Assembly (NCBI RefSeq): GCF_902712915.1
Contig: NZ_CACTIA010000005.1
Coordinates: 806,001 to 870,000, forward strand
DNA length: 64,000 nucleotides
Reading direction: 5' to 3'
Source: Acidiphilium sp. C61
GTDB lineage: Bacteria; Pseudomonadota; Alphaproteobacteria; Acetobacterales; Acetobacteraceae
The position numbers were made by a program, and so were the translations under genes. Below, one piece after another: positions 1 to 11,027 of the stretch. The notes beneath the pieces are model-generated. The model ran no database searches, was not told where the DNA came from, and saw nothing but the letters and a program-made list of their open reading frames with translations. How positions within the stretch are numbered: the stretch's first letter is position 1; each line of letters starts with the position of its first letter.

Positions 1-2
1 GC

Positions 3-596
3 CGCTACTGGGATGCCGGCGTGCGCCATATCGTCGCCTTGCGCGGCGACCCGCCGGGCGGCTCCGCCTATGCGCCGCATCCCGAGGGTTACGCCTATGC
101 GGCCGACCTCGTCGCCGGGCTGCGCCGCGTCGCCGACTTCGAGATCTCGGTCGCCGCCTATCCCGAAACCCACACCCAGGCGGCAAGCCCGCAGGCCGAT
201 CTCGACAATCTCAAGCGCAAGCTCGATGCCGGGGCGACGCGGGCGATCAGCCAGGTCTTCTTCGAGACCGGCCATTTCCTCGACTTTCTCGACCGCGCGC
301 TGGCCGCCGGCATCACCGCGCCAATCATCCCCGGCATCATGCCGGTCTCCAATTTCGGGCAGGCGAAGCGGATCAGCGAGATGGCCGGCACCCATGTCCC
401 GGCCTGGATGGGCGAGATGTTCGACGGGCTCGACGACGACGCCGAAACCCGCAAGATGGTCGCCGCCAGCATCGCCGCCGAGCAGGTCCGCACGCTGCAG
501 GCCAACGGCATCGACGAGTTCCATTTCTACACCCTCAACCGTGCCGACCTGACCTACGCGATCGCGCGCATCCTGGGCGTGAAGCCGGCCAGGTGA
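3..596 (+). CDS. metF: Methylenetetrahydrofolate reductase, C-terminal part (5' end outside window)
   Basis: The open frame runs in from the left edge and ends at TGA 594-596, giving about 197 residues. The visible part reads RYWDAGVRHIVALRGDPPGG near its start, the substrate/FAD-binding stretch of MetF, followed by a TIM-barrel pattern with QVFFETGHF and PGIMPVSNF, both typical of the family. MetF reduces 5,10-methylene-THF to 5-methyl-THF for methionine synthesis in the cytoplasm. Roughly the first third of the usual ~300 residues is missing because of the window boundary, not because the gene is broken. The stop overlaps the GTG start of the helicase gene by 4 nt, so the two are probably co-transcribed. 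Confidence 0.93.
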   Translation, partial: RYWDAGVRHIVALRGDPPGGSAYAPHPEGYAYAADLVAGLRRVADFEISVAAYPETHTQAASPQADLDNLKRKLDAGATRAISQVFFETGHFLDFLDRALAAGITAPIIPGIMPVSNFGQAKRISEMAGTHVPAWMGEMFDGLDDDAETRKMVAASIAAEQVRTLQANGIDEFHFYTLNRADLTYAIARILGVKPAR

Positions 597-2779
597 GCGA
601 CTATCTCGACAGGCTGAACACCGCCCAGCGCGAAGCCGTCGAGGCGGTGGACGGGCCGGTCCTGGTGCTCGCCGGTGCCGGCACCGGCAAGACCCGCGTG
701 CTGACCACCCGCTTCGCCCATATCCTGCTCACACGCCGCGCCTTTCCGAACCAGGTGCTCGCCGTCACCTTCACCAACAAGGCGGCGCGGGAGATGCGCG
801 AACGCGTCTCCGCCCTGCTCGGCGAGCCGGCGGAGGGGCTGTGGCTCGGCACATTCCACGCCCTCGCGGCACGGATGCTCCGCCGCCATGCCGAGCTCGT
901 CGGCCGCACGTCGAGTTTCTCGATCCTCGATCCGGACGACCAGCTCCGCCTGCTCAAGCAGGTGATGGAAGCGCGGCGGATGGACGTGAAGCGCTTCACC
1001 CCGCAAGGGCTGATGGGCACGATCCAGCGCTGGAAGGATCGCGGCCTGCTGCCCGACCAGGTGCCGCGCGAGCTCGATATCGACTGGGGCGCGGAATCCG
1101 CGCGCGACCTCTACACCGCCTACCAGCAACGGCTGCAGGCGCTGAACGCGATGGATTTCGGCGACCTGCTGATGCTCGCGACCGACCTGCTCAAGCGCGA
1201 GCCCGAGATCCTCGCCCAGTATCACCGCCGCTTCCGCTACATCCTGGTCGACGAATACCAGGACACCAACCTCGTTCAGTATTACTGGCTGCGCCTGCTC
1301 GCCCAGGCCTCGAAGAACATCTGCTGCGTGGGTGACGACGATCAGAGCATCTATTCGTGGCGCGGCGCCGAAATCGAGAACATCCTGCGCTTCGAGCAGG
1401 ATTTCCCCGGTGCGAAAATCGTCAGGCTGGAGGCGAATTACCGCTCGACGGCGCCGATCCTGCGCGCCGCCTCGGCGCTGATCGCGCATAATGAAGGCCG
1501 GCTCGGCAAGACCCTGCATGCCGGGCGGAACGATGCCGAGGGCGAGAAGGTCGAGGTTCTCGCCTTCTGGGATTCGGACGAGGAAAGCCGCGCCGTCGCC
1601 AGCCGGATCGAGGCGCTGCGCGCCGACGGCCACCGGCTTGCCGAATGCGCGGTGCTGGTCCGTGCCGGCTTCCAGACCCGCGGATTCGAGGAACGCTTCA
1701 TCACCATCGGCATGCCCTATCGCATCGTCGGCGGCCTGCGCTTCTATGAGCGGGCGGAAATCCGCGACGCCATCGCCTATCTGCGGCTGCTCGCCCAGCC
1801 TGCGGACGACCTCGCCTTCGAGCGCATCGTCAACACGCCGAAACGCGGCCTGGGCGACACCGCGCTGCGCACCCTGCACGAGCGCGCCCGCGCCGATGGC
1901 GTTCCGCTCGCCGAGGCCGCAAGCCGCGTCGTCGCCGAAGGCGGGCTGCGCGGCAAGGCGCGGGACGGGCTGCGCGACCTGCTCGCCCAGTTCGCCGAAT
2001 GGCGCGAGACCCTGCGGCTCGATGGCCATGTCGTCGCCCTGTCCACCCTGCTCGATGCCAGCGGCTACATCGCGATGTGGCAGGAGCAGAAAACCCCCGA
2101 AGCGGCCGGCCGGATCGAGAACCTGAAGGAGCTGGTCCGCGCCGTCGCCGAGTTCGAGACGCTCGGCGGCTTCCTCGAACACGTCGCCCTGGTGATGGAC
2201 AACGACAATGAGCCGGACGACGACAAGGTCGTGCTGATGACGCTGCACGCGGCGAAGGGGCTGGAGTTCGACACCGTTTTCCTGCCCGGCTGGGAAGAGG
2301 GCGTGTTCCCCAACCAGCGCTCCCTCGACGAGGGCGGCGGCCGCGCTCTGGAGGAAGAACGCCGCCTCGCCTATGTCGGAATCACCAGGGCGAAGCAGCG
2401 CGCCATCATTTCCCACTGTGCCAACCGCCGGATCTACGCCAACTGGCAAAGCAGCGTGCCGTCCCGCTTCATCGAGGAACTGCCGGAGGATGCGATCCGC
2501 ACCGGCGGCTCCGCGTCACTCGATCAGCGCAACGCGCCGCCCGTCTTCGCCACCGCGCGCCCGCTGGTCGCGGCACGGCGGGCGAGCGGCGAGCACGCGG
2601 ATGCCTGGGCCGCCACCCCGCGCCCGCCCCGCCCCGACAGGATCACCGAAGGAACCCGCGTGTTTCACCAGAAATTCGGCTATGGCGTCGTGATCGACGC
2701 GGAAGACGACCGACTCGACATCCGTTTCGACAATGCCGGCGAAAAACGCGTGCTCGACCGTTTCGTGGAGCGGGCGTGA
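593..2779 (+). CDS. uvrD: UvrD/PcrA-family superfamily 1 DNA helicase
   Basis: A 728-residue ATP-dependent 3'-5' helicase of the UvrD/PcrA/Rep type, used in nucleotide excision and mismatch repair. Walker A is GAGTGKT at residues 28-34. The Walker B motif DEYQDTN starts at residue 220, followed by the QSIYSWRGA motif. Late motifs TLHAAKGLEFD and RRLAYVGITRAK complete the SF1 set. The last ~45 residues (GTRVFHQKFGYG onward) form the Tudor-like C-terminal tail seen in PcrA and UvrD. The GTG start overlaps the metF stop by 4 nt. The gene ends at a TGATG junction with prmA. Length and motifs look complete. UvrD versus PcrA naming cannot be settled from sequence alone. Confidence 0.95.
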   Translation: MSDYLDRLNTAQREAVEAVDGPVLVLAGAGTGKTRVLTTRFAHILLTRRAFPNQVLAVTFTNKAAREMRERVSALLGEPAEGLWLGTFHALAARMLRRHAELVGRTSSFSILDPDDQLRLLKQVMEARRMDVKRFTPQGLMGTIQRWKDRGLLPDQVPRELDIDWGAESARDLYTAYQQRLQALNAMDFGDLLMLATDLLKREPEILAQYHRRFRYILVDEYQDTNLVQYYWLRLLAQASKNICCVGDDDQSIYSWRGAEIENILRFEQDFPGAKIVRLEANYRSTAPILRAASALIAHNEGRLGKTLHAGRNDAEGEKVEVLAFWDSDEESRAVASRIEALRADGHRLAECAVLVRAGFQTRGFEERFITIGMPYRIVGGLRFYERAEIRDAIAYLRLLAQPADDLAFERIVNTPKRGLGDTALRTLHERARADGVPLAEAASRVVAEGGLRGKARDGLRDLLAQFAEWRETLRLDGHVVALSTLLDASGYIAMWQEQKTPEAAGRIENLKELVRAVAEFETLGGFLEHVALVMDNDNEPDDDKVVLMTLHAAKGLEFDTVFLPGWEEGVFPNQRSLDEGGGRALEEERRLAYVGITRAKQRAIISHCANRRIYANWQSSVPSRFIEELPEDAIRTGGSASLDQRNAPPVFATARPLVAARRASGEHADAWAATPRPPRPDRITEGTRVFHQKFGYGVVIDAEDDRLDIRFDNAGEKRVLDRFVERA

Positions 2780-3684
2780 TGGCACGGGGCGGCGTGGAAA
2801 TGCTGGAGCGCGTCACCGTGACGGTGCCAGAGGCAGCACTCGAATCCTTCGAGGCGGCGCTTGAGGCGTGCTGCCGCAGCGTCGGCTTCTTTCTCGATGA
2901 GTCGAACGGCACCTGGATCGTCGAAGGGCTGCGCGAGCCGGGCGGCGCGGATGGCGACCTCGCCGCCGCCCTGCTGCTGGCCGAAGCGGCGAGCGGCGTC
3001 AGCCCCGCGGTCGAGCGGGCGCTGGTGCCGGCCGGCGGCTGGCTCGCACGCAGCTACGAGGGCTTCCCCGAGCAGCTGATCGGCGACCGCTTCGCCATTC
3101 GCGGCACCCATGTCACCACGCCGCATGCGGCTGGGCGCATCACCATCCTGCTCGATGCCGGCCTCGCCTTCGGCACCGGCGAACACGGCTCGACGCGCGG
3201 CTGCCTGCTGGCGCTGGAGCGCCTTGCGAAACGGCGCGCGCCCGGCCGCATCCTCGATCTCGGCACCGGCTCAGGCATTCTTGGTATCGCGGCAGCGAAA
3301 ATCTGGGGAAAGCCGGTCCTCGCCACCGATATCGACCAGCGGGCGGTGCGGGTCGCGAGCGCCAACGCGGCGCTCAACGGCGTCTCGCCGCTGCTGCGGG
3401 TGATCGGCTCGGATGGCTGGTCAGCGCCGCAGCTCGCCCACCGCGCGCCGTACGATCTCGTCTTCGCCAACATCCTCGCCCGGCCGCTGGTCGCCATGGC
3501 GCACGAACTGGCGGCGCATCTCGCCCCCGGCGGCACTGCAATTCTCGCCGGCCTGCTCGGCCGCCAGGCGCGCTGGGTGATCTCGGCGCATCGCCGCCAC
3601 GGCCTGGTTCTCAAGGGGCGGATCGACGATGGCGAATGGACCACGCTCATCCTCGGCAAGGGCCGCGGGGAATCTGGAGAATAG
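2779..3684 (+). CDS. prmA: Ribosomal protein L11 methyltransferase
   Basis: PrmA trimethylates ribosomal protein L11 using S-adenosylmethionine. The SAM-binding motif I LDLGTGSGILGIAA lies near residue 160, followed by the acidic motif ATDID and the family motif VFANILARPL near residue 230. The N-terminal ~120 residues match the substrate-recognition domain. I take the ATG at 2779, which overlaps the helicase stop (TGATG); a GTG directly upstream at 2776 is also in frame. The length of 301 aa is normal. The TAG stop lies at the start of a degenerate palindromic repeat, so the last bases of the gene come from that element. Confidence 0.94.
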   Translation: MARGGVEMLERVTVTVPEAALESFEAALEACCRSVGFFLDESNGTWIVEGLREPGGADGDLAAALLLAEAASGVSPAVERALVPAGGWLARSYEGFPEQLIGDRFAIRGTHVTTPHAAGRITILLDAGLAFGTGEHGSTRGCLLALERLAKRRAPGRILDLGTGSGILGIAAAKIWGKPVLATDIDQRAVRVASANAALNGVSPLLRVIGSDGWSAPQLAHRAPYDLVFANILARPLVAMAHELAAHLAPGGTAILAGLLGRQARWVISAHRRHGLVLKGRIDDGEWTTLILGKGRGESGE

Positions 3685-3727
3685 AACATGTGCCGATCAG
3701 ATGGCTTGCTCTGATCGGATGATGCCC
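3682..3727. repeat. Degenerate single-hairpin member of the palindromic repeat family (R1)
   Basis: A stem of CCGATCAGA (3693-3701) pairs with TCTGATCGG (3710-3718) across an 8-nt loop. The TAG that begins the element is exactly 11 nt upstream of CCGATCAG, the same offset as in the full copies near 10.9, 32.7 and 36.5 kb, so this looks like a decayed hairpin A. It lies between the convergent prmA and DUF1127 genes and could act as a transcription terminator. Confidence 0.6.
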
Positions 3728-3745
3728 CAGAACCCCGAACAGCAA

Positions 3746-3780
3746 GAACCCGGGCCAAGGCTCGGCGCCTGCCCGGGTTC
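3746..3780 (-). terminator. Stem-loop between prmA and the DUF1127 gene
   Basis: A perfect 10-bp inverted repeat, GAACCCGGGC (3746-3755) and GCCCGGGTTC (3771-3780), with a 15-nt loop. It sits 24 nt past the DUF1127 stop. There is no clear T-run on either strand, so factor-independent termination is plausible but not certain. Confidence 0.5.
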
Positions 3781-3804
3781 ATGTAGCCATCACGAAGCGA
3801 TGGG

Positions 3805-4074
3805 TCAGATCGGGCGCTTGAACGTCCCGTTCAGCACCGCGCGGATATCGGCGCGGCCGATGCCGAGATCGGTCAGTTCGCGATCGCTCAGGCTCTGCAG
3901 TTCGCGATAGGCCTCGCGCGCGGCGCGGCGCGCGGCGAACCAGGCGCCGATCCGGGCGAAGCCGTTGGCGGCAAGGCGGGCGCTGTCGACCAGTGCGGCG
4001 TCGATCGCGGCGGTATGGGCCGCCATCGTGTCGGCGGCCGGAAGGGAGCGCTTGTTCTGTGTCGTGGAAGACAT
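3805..4074 (-). CDS. DUF1127 domain small basic protein
   Basis: An 89-residue protein. Its C-terminal half carries the DUF1127 signature: an Arg-rich helix AARRAAREAYREL, then LSDRELTDLGIGRADI. Small DUF1127 proteins are common in Alphaproteobacteria, and some members act in RNA turnover or in phosphate and carbon metabolism; the role of this copy is unknown. The ATG at 4074 is preceded by a weak GGTGAAG ribosome site. The gene is monocistronic and divergent from the aminopeptidase gene. The 165-bp gap between them is noticeably more AT-rich than the surroundings, consistent with promoters for both genes. Confidence 0.85.
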   Translation of the reverse strand: MSSTTQNKRSLPAADTMAAHTAAIDAALVDSARLAANGFARIGAWFAARRAAREAYRELQSLSDRELTDLGIGRADIRAVLNGTFKRPI

Positions 4075-4239
4075 GATACTTCACCGTTGTTTAAGGAGCC
4101 AAACCTCGATGCGGGCGGTCATTGTCGTGCCATCCGTCACCGTGTTTTCGCAGTGCAACATAAGCGCGGCGATTTGGTTTGGGGAGCGATACGTTGCTTT
4201 GTCAGCCATGCGTAAAATCGATGGGATATTTATTAAGAT
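4075..4239. promoter_or_regulatory. Divergent promoter region with an operator-like palindrome
   Basis: This gap separates the DUF1127 gene (minus) from the aminopeptidase gene (plus). It contains a near-perfect palindrome, TTCGCAGTGCAA at 4147-4158, of the form TTGC-N3-GCAA with one mismatch. AT-rich tracts lie next to each start. I cannot assign clear -35/-10 hexamers with normal spacing. Confidence 0.35.
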
Positions 4240-5997
4240 ATGATGAAAACGCAGATCGGTTCCCTCCGAAACACGCTGCGCGCCGAGGGGCTCGACGGCT
4301 TCATACAACCCAGGAGCGACGAGTTCCTCGGTGAATACGTCCCCGCCTCGGCAGCAAGGCTGGCCTGGCTGACCGGCTTCACCGGCAGTGCCGGCCTCGC
4401 CATCCTGCTGGCCGACCGCGCCGCCGTCTTCTCCGATGGCCGCTACACGCTGCAACTCGCCGAGCAGACCGATCCCGCGATCTGGGAGCGGCATCACATC
4501 GTCGAAACCCCGCCCGTCGAATGGCTGCAGGCCGCCGCCCCCGGCGCGCGGATCGGCTACGATCCCTGGCTGATGACGGCGAATGCCGTCGCCGTCTATG
4601 CCGATGCCGGCTTGACCATGGTGCCGGTCACCAATCCGATCGACGCGCTCTGGGCCGACCGCCCGGCCCCGCCGGCCTCGCCGGCGCTCGCGCATCCGCC
4701 GGAACATGCCGGGGAATCGGCGGCGTCCAAGCGCGCCCGCATCGCCGAAACCATCGCGCGGGAGGGGGCGGACGCGGTCCTGCTGACCGATCCGCACGCC
4801 GTCGCCTGGCTGTTCAACCTGCGCGGCGCCGACCTGCCGCACACGCCGATCGTGCTCTGCTTCGCCCTGCTCCGGCGCGACGCTTCGGCGATCATCTTCA
4901 TCGACCCGGCGCGGGTGCCGCCGACAACGCGCGCGCATCTCGGCGCCGCCGTCGAGATCATCCCCCGCGCGGCGATGGCGCAAAGCCTCGCCGCACTGCG
5001 CGGCCAGCGCGTCCGCCTCGACCCGGCGACGGCGCCCATCCGCTTCAGCCAGTTGCTCGGCGATGCCGGGGCGATCACCGTCTCCGGCGGCGATCCCTGC
5101 GTGCTGCCGCGCGCGATCAAGAACCCGGTCGAGCAGGAGGGCGCCCGCGTCGCCCACCGGCATGACGGCGTCGCACTCTGCCGCTTCCTCGCCTGGTTCG
5201 CCGCAGCGTCACCCGAGGGCGGCCAGACCGAGCGGAGTGCAGCGGCGCAGCTGCTTGCCTGCCGCAGCACCGCCCCGGGCTTTCACGGCGAGAGCTTCCC
5301 CGCCATCTCCGGCGCCGGCGAGCACGGCGCCATCATCCATTACAGCGTCACCCCCGCCTCGGACCGGCCGATCCGCCGCAACGAGATCTACCTGATCGAC
5401 AGCGGCGGCCAGTATCCCGACGGCACGACGGACGTGACCCGCACGCTCTGGACCGGACCGGACGCGCCGCCGCAAAAGCTGCGCGACCACTTCACCCGCG
5501 TCCTCGCCGGCCATGTCGCCCTCGCCCGGGCGCGCTTTCCGCAGGGCACCACGGGCCCGCAGCTCGACGCCCTCGCCCGTGCGCCGCTCTGGGAGGCGGG
5601 GCTCGATTTCGACCACGGCACCGGCCACGGCGTCGGCTCCTATCTCTCGGTGCATGAGGGGCCTGTGAGCTTCCACCGGCTGGGAAAGCCCATCGCCCTC
5701 GCACCGGGCATGATCCTGTCCGACGAGCCCGGTTATTACGAACCCGGCGGCTACGGAATCCGGCTGGAAAACCTGCTGCTCGTTGTCCCCTCGCCGGTCG
5801 GGGCGGCAAAGCAATTCCTCGAATTCGAGCCGCTCACCCTCGCCCCGTTCGACCGCCGGCTGATCGATCCCGCCCTGCTCGCCCCCGACGCCCGCGCCTG
5901 GCTCGACACCTATCACGCCCGCGTGCTGGCCACGATCGGCCCCGCGCTCGACGCGGCGGCGCGCGCTTGGCTCGAAGCCGCCTGCGCGAAACTGTGA
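4240..5997 (+). CDS. Large aminopeptidase P family (M24B) Xaa-Pro aminopeptidase
   Basis: This 585-residue protein has the long three-domain architecture of eukaryote-like aminopeptidase P (creatinase-type N-terminal domains, then an M24 pita-bread catalytic domain). The start LDGFIQPRSDEFLGEY and WLTGFTGSAG is typical of the family. Dinuclear metal ligands are visible: D387 in YLIDSGGQY, D398 in GTTDVTRT, the His of GTGHGVGSYLSVHEGP near 463, and glutamates in LSDEPGYYEPGGYGIRLEN near 495-510. It removes N-terminal residues preceding proline, probably in the cytoplasm because no signal peptide is seen. Two adjacent ATG codons (4240, 4243) are possible starts and neither has a strong ribosome site. 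Confidence 0.92.
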   Translation: MMKTQIGSLRNTLRAEGLDGFIQPRSDEFLGEYVPASAARLAWLTGFTGSAGLAILLADRAAVFSDGRYTLQLAEQTDPAIWERHHIVETPPVEWLQAAAPGARIGYDPWLMTANAVAVYADAGLTMVPVTNPIDALWADRPAPPASPALAHPPEHAGESAASKRARIAETIAREGADAVLLTDPHAVAWLFNLRGADLPHTPIVLCFALLRRDASAIIFIDPARVPPTTRAHLGAAVEIIPRAAMAQSLAALRGQRVRLDPATAPIRFSQLLGDAGAITVSGGDPCVLPRAIKNPVEQEGARVAHRHDGVALCRFLAWFAAASPEGGQTERSAAAQLLACRSTAPGFHGESFPAISGAGEHGAIIHYSVTPASDRPIRRNEIYLIDSGGQYPDGTTDVTRTLWTGPDAPPQKLRDHFTRVLAGHVALARARFPQGTTGPQLDALARAPLWEAGLDFDHGTGHGVGSYLSVHEGPVSFHRLGKPIALAPGMILSDEPGYYEPGGYGIRLENLLLVVPSPVGAAKQFLEFEPLTLAPFDRRLIDPALLAPDARAWLDTYHARVLATIGPALDAAARAWLEAACAKL

Positions 5998-6015
5998 TGC
6001 CGCGCCGGAGCACTT

Positions 6016-6047
6016 CATCCGATCAGATGATTCCATCCGGTCGGATG
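6016..6047. repeat. Single-hairpin palindromic repeat (R2) between convergent genes
   Basis: An imperfect 14-bp inverted repeat: CATCCGATCAGATG, a 4-nt loop, then CATCCGGTCGGATG. The left arm matches the core of hairpin A in the full repeat elements of this window. It fills most of the 61-bp gap between the aminopeptidase stop and the ccmB stop, a position suited to bidirectional termination. Confidence 0.6.
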
Positions 6048-6058
6048 ATGTTCCAGGC

Positions 6059-6712
6059 TCAGCCGACCGCGGCCCGCAGCGCCGCGCCGGCGGCCAGCGG
6101 GGCGATCGGCAGAAACAGCGCGAGCAGCCCGCCGAGCATGGCAAGCTCCGCGTAAGGCGACTGCGCCACCGCGCCCGCGGCGCCAAAGATCACCGCCGGG
6201 ATCATCAGCGGCAGGGCGATCAGCGGCAGCAGCACCGTGCCGCCGCGCGCGCCGAGCGTGACCGCCGCACTCATCCCGCCCACCAGCGAGAGCAGCATCG
6301 TCCCCGGCAGCAGCGTCGCCAGCAACTGCGGCACCGCATCGCCGCCGAGCCGCAGCATGACCGCGACCGGCCCGGCGATGAGCAGCAGCGGCAGCCCGGT
6401 GGTCAGCCAGTGACCGATGATCTTGCCCATCGCCACGCCGCTCGCCGGCAGGCCGGACAGCATCAGCTGGTCGAGCGAGCCGTCCTCAAAATCGGCGGCG
6501 AACAGCCGGTTGAGCGGCAGCAGGGCGGCGAGCAGCGCGATCACCCAGACCACCCCCGGCGCGATGCCGGAGAGAACATTGGCCGAGGGCCCGATCGCGA
6601 AGGCGAACAGGCTGGCGGCGATGACAAAAAACAGCAGCGAGGCCACCGAGTCGCCGGCATGGCGAAGGGCGAGGATCAGTTCGCGGCGGATCAGCGCGAG
6701 AAAAGGTTTCAT
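6059..6712 (-). CDS. ccmB: Heme exporter protein B (cytochrome c maturation ABC permease)
   Basis: A 217-residue membrane protein with about six hydrophobic helices, starting MKPFLALIRRELILALR, the conserved CcmB N-terminus. The segment AADFEDGSLDQLMLSGLP is the cytoplasmic loop typical of the family. Together with CcmA it forms the ABC module of system I cytochrome c maturation, which releases holo-CcmE. The start overlaps the ccmA stop by 4 nt. ccmC and later ccm genes do not follow; the next gene is on the opposite strand, so the rest of the system must be elsewhere. Confidence 0.93.
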   Translation of the reverse strand: MKPFLALIRRELILALRHAGDSVASLLFFVIAASLFAFAIGPSANVLSGIAPGVVWVIALLAALLPLNRLFAADFEDGSLDQLMLSGLPASGVAMGKIIGHWLTTGLPLLLIAGPVAVMLRLGGDAVPQLLATLLPGTMLLSLVGGMSAAVTLGARGGTVLLPLIALPLMIPAVIFGAAGAVAQSPYAELAMLGGLLALFLPIAPLAAGAALRAAVG

Positions 6713-7314
6713 GCCGCCTGCCCCGCAAGGTCGAACGGCCGCGCGCCAGGCAGGTCGAGCGGCAGGTGCGTCGCCGCGATCACCATGCCGCCGCGGCCGA
6801 GATGCTTCGCGATATTGGCTTCGAGCCGCCGTACCGAGGCTGCGTCGAGCCCGGTGGTCGGCTCGTCGAGCAGCCAGAGCGGCGACGCCGAGAGGGCGAG
6901 ACGCGACAGCGCCAGGCGCCGTCGCTGCCCCGAGGAGAGCAGCCGCGCCGGCAGGTCGGCAAACCGCTCCAGATCGACGCTGGCCAGCGCCTCCAGCACG
7001 AGCGCGCGCGGGCGCCTGCGGTCGAGGCCGAGATTTTCCGCCACACTCAGCCCCGGCTTGATCGCATCGGCATGGCCGACGAAGCACAGCCGTGTTGCGT
7101 GCAGCGGCGGATCGTCGAGAGCATCCGCCCCGTCCCAGAGCAGCTCGCCAGATGCCGGCGGGGTGAGCCCGGCCACCAGCCGGATCAGCGATGACTTCCC
7201 CGCCCCGTTCGGCCCGACCAGCACCAGCGCCTCGCCCTGGCCCACCCGGAACGATATGTCACGGAATATGAGACGTTCCCCGCGGATCGCAGCCAGGCCC
7301 CTCGCTTCCAGCAT
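6709..7314 (-). CDS. ccmA: Heme exporter ATP-binding protein A
   Basis: A 201-residue ABC ATPase. Walker A is GPNGAGKSS, the signature is LSSGQRRRLALSR and Walker B is LWLLDEPTTGLD. Short length, direct linkage to ccmB and the CcmA-like FVGHADAIKPGLS stretch identify it as the ATPase of cytochrome c maturation. It is the first gene of a two-gene unit and diverges from aconitase across 117 bp. Confidence 0.94.
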   Translation of the reverse strand: MLEARGLAAIRGERLIFRDISFRVGQGEALVLVGPNGAGKSSLIRLVAGLTPPASGELLWDGADALDDPPLHATRLCFVGHADAIKPGLSVAENLGLDRRRPRALVLEALASVDLERFADLPARLLSSGQRRRLALSRLALSASPLWLLDEPTTGLDAASVRRLEANIAKHLGRGGMVIAATHLPLDLPGARPFDLAGQAA

Positions 7315-7431
7315 GGCTAGAGACCGGCGCTGGACATGGACGCGGGGCCCACGCCGTGATTAAAGCGGCGCGAAACCGGGTTTTGCTGCGGCGCAACGCA
7401 CCGCAGTGGCGCGCGAAGAGGAGCGAACGCG

Positions 7432-10119
<2,688 letters not shown>

Positions 10120-10172
10120 ACACAGGCCGCGCCGCCCCTTGACGGGGACGGCGGCATGACGGCTTGAAGAGA

Positions 10173-10205
10173 GGCCGGCGCCGGATCCACGGCGCCGGCC
10201 TTTTG
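10173..10205 (+). terminator. Rho-independent terminator after acnA
   Basis: A perfect 10-bp GC-rich stem, GGCCGGCGCC (10173-10182) with GGCGCCGGCC (10191-10200), an 8-nt loop, then TTTTG. It lies 54 nt past the aconitase stop and just before the ribosome site of the SDR gene, so it should separate the two transcripts at least partly. Confidence 0.85.
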
Positions 10206-10222
10206 TCGTTCGGGGAGGAACA

Positions 10223-10924
10223 ATGGCCAAGGAACGGGTGCTGGTCACGGGCGGGGCTGCGGGTATCGGCGCGGCGAGCGTCGCGCGCTGCCGCGAGGAG
10301 GGCTACGAGGTCGTGATGATCGACCGGATCGGCGATGGCATCGTCGCCGACCTGTCAGATCCGGCGGCGACCGAGGCCGCCCTGGCCGAGGCGCTGCGCG
10401 GCGGGCCGATCACCCGGCTGGTCAACAATGTCGGCACCGTCCGCCCCGCCCCGATCGAGGCGCAGACCGTGTCCGATCTCGACGCCGTGGTCTCGCTCAA
10501 CCTGCGCTGCAGCCTGCAATGCGTGCAGGCGCTGCTGCCCGGCATGAAGGCTGCGGGATTCGGCCGCATCGTCAACATCGCCTCGCGCGCCGCCCTCGGC
10601 AAGGAAGACCGCACCGCCTATGCCGCGACCAAGGCCGGGCTGATCGGCATGGCGAAGGTCTGGGCGCTGGAACTCGGCCGCTTCGGCATCACCGCCAACG
10701 CCGTTGGCCCCGGCCCGATCCGCACCGAACTGTTCGACCGGGTAAACCCGCCGGACGATCCGCGCACCACGGCGATCATCGAGGGCATCCCGGTCCGCCG
10801 GGTCGGCACCCCGGCGGACGTGGCGCACGCAATCGCCTATCTGCTCGACCAGCGCAGCGGCTTCGTCACTGGCCAGGTGCTCTATGTCTGCGGCGGCATG
10901 ACCGTCGGCGCCGCCGGAGCGTAG
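10223..10924 (+). CDS. Short-chain dehydrogenase/reductase
   Basis: A 233-residue classical SDR. The cofactor motif TGGAAGIG lies near residues 9-16, NNVGT is the NNAG-type structural motif, and the catalytic Ser-Tyr-Lys set is in SRAALGKEDRTAYAATK. The substrate cannot be assigned; FabG-like or 3-hydroxyacyl reductases look similar. A GGGAGGAAC ribosome site precedes the ATG at 10223. The TAG stop (10922-10924) is also the first three bases of a palindromic repeat element. Confidence 0.88.
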   Translation: MAKERVLVTGGAAGIGAASVARCREEGYEVVMIDRIGDGIVADLSDPAATEAALAEALRGGPITRLVNNVGTVRPAPIEAQTVSDLDAVVSLNLRCSLQCVQALLPGMKAAGFGRIVNIASRAALGKEDRTAYAATKAGLIGMAKVWALELGRFGITANAVGPGPIRTELFDRVNPPDDPRTTAIIEGIPVRRVGTPADVAHAIAYLLDQRSGFVTGQVLYVCGGMTVGAAGA

Positions 10925-11027
10925 AGCATCATCCGATCAGATGGAGTCATCTGATCGGCTAAAGATGGTCTTTTTATCAACAAGATAGAGCACGATATCC
11001 GATCCTGATGGATCGGAAATTGCTCTA
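10922..11027. repeat. Full two-hairpin repeat element (R3)
   Basis: Hairpin A runs 10923-10971 with outer arms AGAGCATC and GATGGTCT and an inner palindrome CCGATCAGATG/CATCTGATCGG. A 15-nt spacer runs 10972-10986. Hairpin B runs 10987-11026 (40 nt), with outer arms AGAGCACG and ATTGCTCT and an inner stem near CCGATCC/GGATCGG. Both ends are flanked by TA. Its left end supplies the SDR stop codon and its right end supplies the stop codon of the convergent pseudouridine synthase gene. Confidence 0.85.
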
